NCBI GenBank assembly: GCA_018350325.1
Contig: JAEVLN010000008.1
Location: 2,662,346 to 2,726,345, forward strand
Reading direction: 5' to 3'
DNA: 64,000 nucleotides
Source of the DNA: Globodera rostochiensis
Lineage: Eukaryota > Nematoda > Chromadorea > Rhabditida > Heteroderidae
Both the position numbers and the translations under genes were made by a program. Positions 56,670 to 64,000 of the stretch are shown here, piece by piece (the first letter of the stretch is position 1; every line of letters begins with the position of its first letter). The notes below the pieces were generated by a model, which saw only the letters and a program-made list of their open reading frames with translations, was not told the DNA's origin and searched no databases.

Positions 56670-59600
56670 TCAAAAATCGCCGTTTGCAATTGTCATTTGA
56701 CGGGCGAATCCATTGGCGAGCATTTTGGCGGGTGGTCGGTTGGGCTCCTCAACCGTCGGGCTGGGACTGTTTCGCTGGAGGGAATTTGCCCGTGACAGAG
56801 AGGGGGACGAGCGGGGCGACTTGAACAGAGCGCTCTTCACTTCTCTCTCCACAACGAATACATTCTGACGCGTCTCCAACTCGCCTATTCTGAAAGAATG
56901 GCGGCGATCGATCGATCACTTCCAATTTTATGCCCTCCCCGCGCACCTATCGTAAATAATCGCGTCCACATTTTGACGTCGGAAATAGGCGACATTCTTC
57001 GGATTGTCCAAGTCCTCTCCCCACACAAAAACGATCAGTTTCAGTGAGACGGCCCTTCCGAGGGGCGTCGGGTCGGAGAGTAATTCTTCGCTATGGAGAT
57101 TTATGCCCTAAAGGTGAATGGAGGGAGTGAAGCAAATCGTCGGCAATTTTCTTCACCAAAAGATTGGAGCAGGCGGAAAAGTTGGTTCCGACTCGCGTGA
57201 CTTTGCTTCGTTCATCCAGAAACGGCACATATCTAAAAATAATAATGTGCGAGGCGCCTCAAGGGACATTTGTCGCAGTATAAATATCATAAAGCATTAT
57301 CTCCATTCATTTAGTGCCCTCGGGGGACATTTGTCGCAGTATAAATATCATAAAGCATTATCTCCATTCATTTAGTGCCCTCGGGGGACATTTGTCGCAG
57401 TATAAATATCATAAAGCATTATCTCCATTCATTTAGTGCCCTCGGGGGACATTTGTCGCAGTATAAATATCATAAAGCATTATCTCCATTCATTTAGTGC
57501 CCTCGGGGGACATTTGTCTCAGTATAAATATCATAAAGCATTATCTCCATTCATTTAGTGCCCTCGGGGGACATTTGTCGCAGTATAAATATCATAAAGC
57601 ATTATCTCCATTCATTTAGTGCCCTCGGGGGACATTTGTCGCAGTATAAATATCATAAAGCATTATCTCCATTCATTTAGTGCCCTCGGGGGACATTTGT
57701 CTCAGTATAAATATCATAAAGCATTTTCTCCATTCATTTAGTGCCCCCGGGGGACATTTGTCTCAGTATAAATATCATAAAGCATTATCTCCATTCATTT
57801 AGTGCCCCCGGGGGACATTTGTCTCAGTATAAATATCATAAAGCATTTTCTCCATTCATTTAGTGCCCCCGGGGGACATTTGTCTCAGTATAAATATCAT
57901 AAAGCATTATCTCCATTCATTTAGTGCCCCCGGGGGACATTTGTCTCAGTATAAATATCATAAAGCATTTTCTCCATTCATTTAGTGCCCCCGGGGGACA
58001 ATTACCTGTCGGTTTGGCCCACACAGAGAAACAGCACCGGGTACCTGTTCTGTTTGACGGACAGTCTTTGAAAATGGATATAAAAGCAATGTTTTATTCC
58101 CTCGGAAATTCCTTTCTCACAGAGTGCAAATGTCCGGGTCAAAGGAGGAGAAAACGACACGTCGTTTGCCCGCATGTCCGAAAACGTCCATCAGCAGTCG
58201 GTCCATGTACTGGTTGCGCTCGAAGTAATTCTCACACTCGTGCGTTCCATCCTTTGTTTCGGTAGTCAATTTTTGTTGGCATGGCCAATAAATTTATAAA
58301 AGAAAGCCGAAAGAATTTACCCGCATTTTCATTGGGTATTTAATCTCAACATTGAAGCCGGCGTGTTCGTCCACCCGCTGCAATGCTTCGACCAAAGTGG
58401 GAAATGAGCGAAGGTCGCTCCCCTCGTCCGGCTCCCCGGTTAGATGGTGGTGTTTGTGGGGTGGGTGGTTGATTTTCTCTCTCTCTTCCGTTTCCAAGTA
58501 ATGATGAACCTGTACATGGTTTGGGACGATTTTAACAGTCTTTTATCGAGTTCGGGTTGAAAAGTCCGGATTTTTGAGTTCACGTTTCGGGAAAACATCG
58601 AACACTCAAATTGAAAAAAGAAAGCGGACCCGAACGGCTCGAACTCTGGAGGCTCTCATTTACGTGCAAAAGGCGCAGTTGTGCTAGACTCAAGTCGCGG
58701 ACGGCCATTTTGTGCAATTCTCCGCCGTCCGTCGTCGCCGCTGTCGGTCCAATGACTTCGGTCGCCGATTTGTTGGGGTTGTTCGTCGTTGTCAGTCCGT
58801 TCGGCTCCAATCGTTGCGGGTTCCGCTTGGCCACAGAGACGAGGACGTGGAAGTCGTGGAAGACAACCACCGATTGGTCTCGGCTTAACTGCACGTCGAA
58901 CTCCACGAAGTCGGCACCCTTTTGGGCGGCATTGTTCAGCGAAAAAATGGTGTTTTCTCGGGCGGTAGCGAATCTGAACGAGCGATTGAGAAAGGGCAGC
59001 AGAAACTTTGCCCACTTAGTGAAGGACTCGCCGCTGCCGCGATGGCCAACCTCCAAAGTCCTCCGCTTCTTCCAATGCTTCACATAAGTCACCTCCATTC
59101 TACATATTGCCGGCGGTCAATTAAATTTTCTCCATATAATCACGCAAATGTTTCTTTAGATTGGCCAATTCTTTTTGAGGCCGAATGTCGAAAAGACCAT
59201 TCAATTTCTTTAAGCCCATCCAATCAATCAGTCCCAATGTCCGTCCACCTGGTGGCATTGTCCTCCTCCTCCCCCCAATCAACAGAAGTTGCCAACAAAT
59301 AGTCCACTTTGATCTGACCGACTGGCTTCTGCGTCTTCACAGCGACCAGCGGCAGGGAAAGAGAGCCGTTTGTGTCCGGCATGGAGGAGGGCATACCTTT
59401 TAAGCAAAAATGGCACTTTTTTTTGGCAATCGAAAGGATTGAAACAAACAAACAAACAATAAGCAAGCGCAAATCGAGACGGGCTCAAGCCGACTTTCGT
59501 TTCACCCGAGGTCCAATTTTGCTGTGGGAGCATAAACAATTCGACACGAAATGCCTAAACATAAAAAAGTGTCTAAAATTAAAATAAAAAAGTTGCACCA

Positions 59601-60961
59601 GAAACTCCGTGGCTACCGATGTCGTCCGAAACACAAAGTAATCCTCGCCGTCATTTCGGAATGGTTCTCCGCGTTCGGACTGCTCCCGGAAGAACGGGTT
59701 GGCATCGGACAGCAAATTCTGAAGTTGGAAATGTCATTTTTGTTGCATTTTCCGCTAAATCTACGAGCACGAGACGAGAATCAGTATTATTAATTATTAT
59801 CCATTCTCAAAACTATGATTATTCCCAAATATGCGCTTTAAAAGTCGAATTCGGCACAACTCGCCGCGAATTCGGTGCAGGAATGGCTTGGCAGCGGAAT
59901 GTGCGCCGCCGTTGAAGTGGCGGGGGCGTCCGTGTACTGCTCGTCCTCTTCGGTCGTCGAGTCCAAGGAGTGCATGTACAGTGAGGGAGTCCGCCAGCTG
60001 ACGAGGCCTTTCGGACTGGCGAAATTGAATTCCTAGGAAGCGAACACGAACTTTTTCGTCTTCAAAAATACGGGAAATTGGGGGGATTTCTGTGTCAATA
60101 ATAAAGGCACCCACCCACCCACCTGATCCATTCGAACATCACACGGAGTAACCCGAATTAGAAAGTGCCTCTGCAAAAGTTTATTGTCAAAGAATCGCAG
60201 AGCCGTGCCGAACAGTCGCAAGAATATTTGACGCTGTTCCCTGCCGTTGAGCCACCCGTCCATTACCAAACGATCGCGACCACCTTAATTAATTAATGTC
60301 CAGGGGGAATAATACTGAAGCCATTTGATCAAATTCGGTCGGATGCCAACCGTAAATGCCAAATTCGTTGATCACCCCTTTATTGCACTCGCCCAACAAA
60401 TTCGCCTCCACCGAAGGCAAAATGCATCGCGGGGCCTTTTGCGCCTCCCATCGAACGACGCTCAACGAAAGGGGCGATTGCGCGTTGGAAGGGTCCGTTT
60501 GGAGACGGAGGCCGACAAAAAAGCGGAAACGGAGAAGGCACTGACTGCCCTTCCCGTCCAATTCAATGGAAATGCGCCACACGGACGAAGTTGACGGGCT
60601 GAACCAATTTGGTGAATGGTGGGGGGGGCAACAACTGAACTGCTCGCTAACCGAGTGACCCCCCCCCCCCACCCGCCCGTCCGGGTCACCTGCCGCTGTT
60701 CTTCTGCCCCTTCTCTTCTCCGTCCTCTCTTGCCATCTCCAAAGCCCCTTCCGACCTCCAATTTCCCAGCAGTTCATTCCCTCCGCAGACGAACATTCGT
60801 TCCCACGGCCTTGCACAACTTGTCCGGACCGCAAAATACACTTTGGTCCTTTGTCCCTCGGGGGCCGTTTGTCCCTTCTCGAACTCATCGCAAAGGCATC
60901 CCGCCGATTTGGGTTTATTGGGGAAGGCATTTTTCTCGGGAAATGGCGTAGGAATGGCCAT
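56670..60961 (-). CDS. GPCPD1: Glycerophosphocholine phosphodiesterase GPCPD1-like
   Basis: The first exons (60961-60690, 60598-60351, 60283-60123, from 60032) encode a CBM20-type starch-binding domain (VYFAVRT..., then [10 protein letters not shown] and WRISIELDG). Linker exons include ATEFLAFRVELF and [15 protein letters not shown]. The GDPD catalytic domain begins near 59098 with [10 protein letters not shown] and continues [24 protein letters not shown] and VVFHD, containing the His, Glu-Asp and His-Asp residues of the family. It runs on through [11 protein letters not shown] and [13 protein letters not shown] to [18 protein letters not shown]20 plus GDPD is the GPCPD1/GDE5 arrangement, hydrolysing glycerophosphocholine in the cytosol. 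The last exon adds a Ser-rich tail ending at 56670. An intron (57233-58005) is filled by a 60-bp satellite. Several middle exon borders (58.3-60.0 kb) are only approximate. Confidence 0.88.
57245..57998. repeat. 60-bp satellite array inside a GPCPD1 intron
   Basis: Twelve-plus tandem copies of a 60-bp unit, GGGGGACATTTGTCGCAGTA followed by TAAATATCATAAAGCATTATCTCCATTC and ATTTAGTGCCCTC, with over 95% identity. Two unit types exist: CTCGGGGG/GTCGCAG on the left, CCCGGGGG/GTCTCAG on the right. In the last five units a further ATTATC/ATTTTC difference strictly alternates. The array stops within about 10 bp of the splice donor at 58005. No spacers differ between units, so this is not a CRISPR array. 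Confidence 0.97.
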
Positions 60962-61821
60962 CGTTGGACGAATGGTCACCGAATAAAATTGTTTTTTTTT
61001 GTTCTGGGGTTTTAAAGGACATCACGGCATTTACAAATTGATTTTTGAATTTTGTAACATTTAATTTTAGATTATTAATGAGAAGTGTGCCTATGGAACG
61101 CATCTTTGGCCCTGCCCTTCCCCTTCCGTTCGTTCTCCTTCTTCCCCTTTACGCCCGTCTTATGATAGCATATTTTGCTGCTTTCCAAAACCAAAAAGCA
61201 GAAAAACGGGGGAAGAAGCGAGCAAAAGAAAGACAAATATCGAAAGAGTAAGGCAGACAAAAACCCCCGTTGGGAAAAGCCTTCCGATGATGAATTGTTG
61301 GTCCCACCCACTCCCGGACGACGGTTAGAGCCATAATAGGCAGAGAGATGGTCGATAGATACGCCTGAGCAAGTGAAGAAGCCCGGGGAATGGATGGCAC
61401 AGACGCGGGAGTTTGGGGGGGGGGGTGCCGTTCTCCAAGGGGAGGGAGGGGGGGGGGGGGTTCGCCAGGGGTAGGGGGATGCCGTTCTCCAGCAGAAATT
61501 GGTTGGGGAACAAAAACGAGAAAAATTGGAATTGTCAAAGTAAAATAATGCGTAATGCGAAAGTTGAGTGTGGAAAGGTCAAAAGAGTGCATGTAGAGAG
61601 AAGCAAAGCTCGTCGTTTAAGATTAAACAAACAAACAAACGGGACAACCTTCACAAAATGGATTATGTCTATTCACAAAAGACGTATTTAGGAGTTCAAA
61701 CTTGCAAAGACACCGGAACTTTGGTTGGAGACTTATGCAACTCTTCCAATTAATTTTTCTGAACTGCTTGAGCATAACAACAAACAATCTTCAATGTTTC
61801 CATACCCATCAACTATCGAAA
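60962..61821. other. Intergenic region GPCPD1-DDX24
   Basis: It lies between the GPCPD1 start and the DDX24 stop. It holds a T-run, a Lys/Arg-rich minus-strand open frame (61075-61170) that could be an alternative terminal exon of the helicase, and a G-run tract at 61413-61475. No independent gene is supported. Confidence 0.5.
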
Positions 61822-64000
61822 TCATTGTCTGTCCATTCTCGCCCGCTTCACCCATTTCTTCAAGCCCTTTTCGAGCTTCACTCGCTTCACACTTTCCGTC
61901 TCTCGCCCCATCTTCTCTCCCCCTTCGGCCCCATCTCCAGTGCCCTCCCGAACATGTTGTTGTTGCTGTCCTCTGCTGGTCACTATTCCTTTCAATGTTT
62001 TCTCAATGGCTCTTTTGCGCCGTTGCATTAACTCCCTTGAAAAGCAATTGGTTCAAATTGAGTCAAAATTCCAAGGCCCCACTCATTTGACGGCCCCTCG
62101 TCCGCATCATTTCGTCCCATTTTCCGCTTCATCGCCGTTTCCCCCTCATCCCACACCAAATCGGCTTCTCGTGCAATTCGTTCGAACCATTGATCACGCG
62201 ACTTCCTCTGATCAAAATAATTGTTGCCTCCTCAGTGCATTCTGATCGGCTTTCCCCACCTTTTTTAGTGTGTGTTCCAACGATTCCGCTTCCGTTGCCA
62301 ATTGGACCAATGACCGACATGACTCCATCAATTTGGGGGCGTCCATCGCTAACAATTGCAAGTCTTCTTCTTCAAACGTAGAGGGAAAGATTTAAAAACG
62401 GCTTTTCCTTTTGGGTTAGTTACCCCGTTTCTCCTTTACCTTTATTCAAATTTCGACATATTTTCAAATAGTGATGCAAATCCAACGGGTCAACAAACAG
62501 AACAGACAATCCGGCATTCGATGCCCGTGCCGTCCGGCCACTGCGATGAATGTAACCCTGAAATCAACCATTGTCCAAGTATAATCTGATTTTGTGCCCA
62601 CTTCCGTAGTCTTTGGACATTGGTAATGAATGATATTGTGCACTCCATGAAAATCCAAGCCACGAGCAGCAACGTCGGTCGCCAACAGGACGGCATCGTC
62701 CGACTCTGAAAGAAATGGATAGGCACCATTTCCCATCCCAAAATATTTAATCAAATATTATGCCTAATAATAAGCCTCAAATCATCAAAATTCAAAAATT
62801 TTAAAGCTATAACCCCCCCCCCCCCTAATTGATTGAATGCGTTGCCTTTGAATTTGTCCACGCTCTTCAGCCGTTCCCTCTCCTTCATCCGTCCATGCAG
62901 CAACGACGTCTTCGCGACCGCCAATTTCCTCAGAACGGAATGTAACCGTCGGATGGCCGAAACCGAATTGGCAAATACCAAAGTTCGTCCACCGTACCGT
63001 TTCAGCACATAAAGCAAATTTGAATCCTAAAATCGACAAAACTAACGGCACGTAAATATTATCGGACGGAGGCCATTTCACCTTTTGGAGCAAATCTCCA
63101 CAATTCATTCGACATTCGATCAAAGTTTGCGGCGTTTTCTGTGGGGGCGTTAAGTCGACCACAGAAAGATGTGCTGAGCCCTTTCGCATGCACATCGAAT
63201 GGGCAATTCGACGAACCTAAAGGGCAAATGCTGCAAAAGACTGAAAAGTGAAACAAAACTTTTTCACAATTTTATGTAAAAAAAGGATTATCCTTTCTTT
63301 CATAATTGCTAGTCTTAAATCACTTTTTGTTGAGGGTCCATCGACGACTGCGGGGCCTTCTCGCCCCTCCGCAACGGAATGTGATGGGTAAAGGTAAGCG
63401 TTGCGGAAAAAATCAAAGTTTGCAGCGGAGGTCTCGAAACATTGACGGCGCTTTTCAATTCATCAGACCCGACACTTTTTCGAATTTTCTGTTCTTTTTT
63501 GGCTCTAAACGATTAAAAGTCTGCGAATGCGAGAGGAATTTGTGTTCAGAACCTGTGAATGTCCTGGACGATATGTCGAAGCTCCTCAAAATGGCCTTGC
63601 TCCAACATCCGATCAATTTCGTCCACGACTAAAATTCTCAGAGCCGACAAATCCGCCAAATACTCCGCACCCTTTGGGGATTTAATTTAAACAAAAAGTT
63701 CAGAGAAATTAATTTTAAAGAATGGGAAAAAGATCGAAGACCGAAAACCCAGGAACAGAGGAAAGACCCGGGAGGGCTGATTTGTGAGCCCACCCCCCTC
63801 CCCCCCCCGGCTACATCCCTGAAAAATTAACACCAAAAAACATCAAATTACACAATATCCGGCGACAAAAATTCGATTAAGCCCCCCCCCCTCACTTCCG
63901 TTTTGAGGTGGAAATCTACAAATTAAGTTAGTTTTTGATACTAACGGTCTGACGCAATGCCCAAAGACGGCCAGGCGTAGCAACAATCACATCGGGCCTA
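61822..64000 (-). CDS. DDX24: DEAD-box RNA helicase, DDX24/Mak5-like (5' end outside window)
   Basis: Partial: the gene enters from the right edge and ends at a stop at 61822. Motifs in order are VIVATPGRLW at the window edge, motif II as VVDEIDRMLEQGHF near 63580-63620, motif III-region TLTF, RTLVFANSVSAIRRL, motif V ATDVAARGLDF, HYQCPKT and motif VI YIHRSGRTARA. The C-terminal exons continue through EEDLQLLAMDAPKLMES and DQWFERIAREADL to a basic tail. The ordering and the QGHFEEL and HYQCPKT sequences fit DDX24/Mak5, nucleolar helicases of 60S ribosome assembly. Motif II reads DEID where DEAD is usual. Introns are short GT-AG. RBM28 nearby serves the same pathway but no link is implied. Confidence 0.85.

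Noticed and set aside
57245..57998. Possible CRISPR array (regular ~60-bp repeats)
   Set aside because: Units are fully homologous with no variable spacers and sit in an intron of a eukaryotic gene.

Overview
This 64 kb window is eukaryotic. Genes are split by many short introns (mostly 40-120 bp) and the gene set points to a nematode: a nuclear receptor with a CxACxAFFRR-type P-box, a ZAG-1/ZEB repressor, a BORCS5/SAM-4 lysosome-transport subunit, a cathepsin F-like protease and an rsp-6-like SR protein. The unusual number of GC-AG introns, the very long G and C homopolymer runs and a secreted ShKT-domain protein suggest a plant-parasitic tylenchid, possibly a cyst nematode. That last step is inference. 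Gene models below were joined by hand, matching splice sites and reading phase at every junction; most close with no phase conflict.

Layout. 1-1184: G-rich 22-bp minisatellite. 1253-2804 (+): coiled-coil protein resembling the fungal eisosome (Pil1/LSP1) BAR domain. 3166-5139 (-): cathepsin F. 6223-7868 (+): secreted Glu/Lys-rich repeat protein ending in a ShKT domain. 8405-11115 (-): rhodopsin-family neuropeptide-type GPCR. 11.1-16.1 kb: no gene seen, purine-rich arrays. 16156-17191 (+): SR splicing factor. 17818-24888 (-): zag-1/ZEB homeobox zinc-finger gene. 24.9-35.0 kb: no gene recognised, dominated by G/C runs and polypurine or polypyrimidine arrays.

The right half is compact. 34979-37018 (-): nuclear hormone receptor. 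37582-38594 (-): OSTF1-like SH3-ankyrin protein. 39159-40192 (-): BORCS5. 40479-41385 (+): BED zinc finger joined to a GFRP-like end. 41757-47110 (-): mitochondrial glycine decarboxylase in 34 exons. 47714-50254 (+): 4-coumarate-CoA-ligase-like acyl-CoA synthetase. 50935-53548 (+): secreted protein I do not recognise. 53581-54059 (+): small unknown ORF. 54350-56567 (+): RBM28. 56670-60961 (-): GPCPD1, one intron of which is filled by a 60-bp satellite. 61822-64000 (-): DDX24-like helicase running off the window.

The genes do not form one pathway; they are mainly housekeeping and developmental genes in ordinary animal arrangement. Two head-to-head pairs (BORCS5/BED-GFRP and GLDC/acyl-CoA synthetase) share short promoter regions. 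The observations I rate highest are the Pil1-like protein, the frequent GC-AG introns, the 60-bp satellite inside GPCPD1 that starts next to a splice donor, the duplicated exon-intron junction in cathepsin F, the BED-GFRP join and the unrecognised secreted protein.
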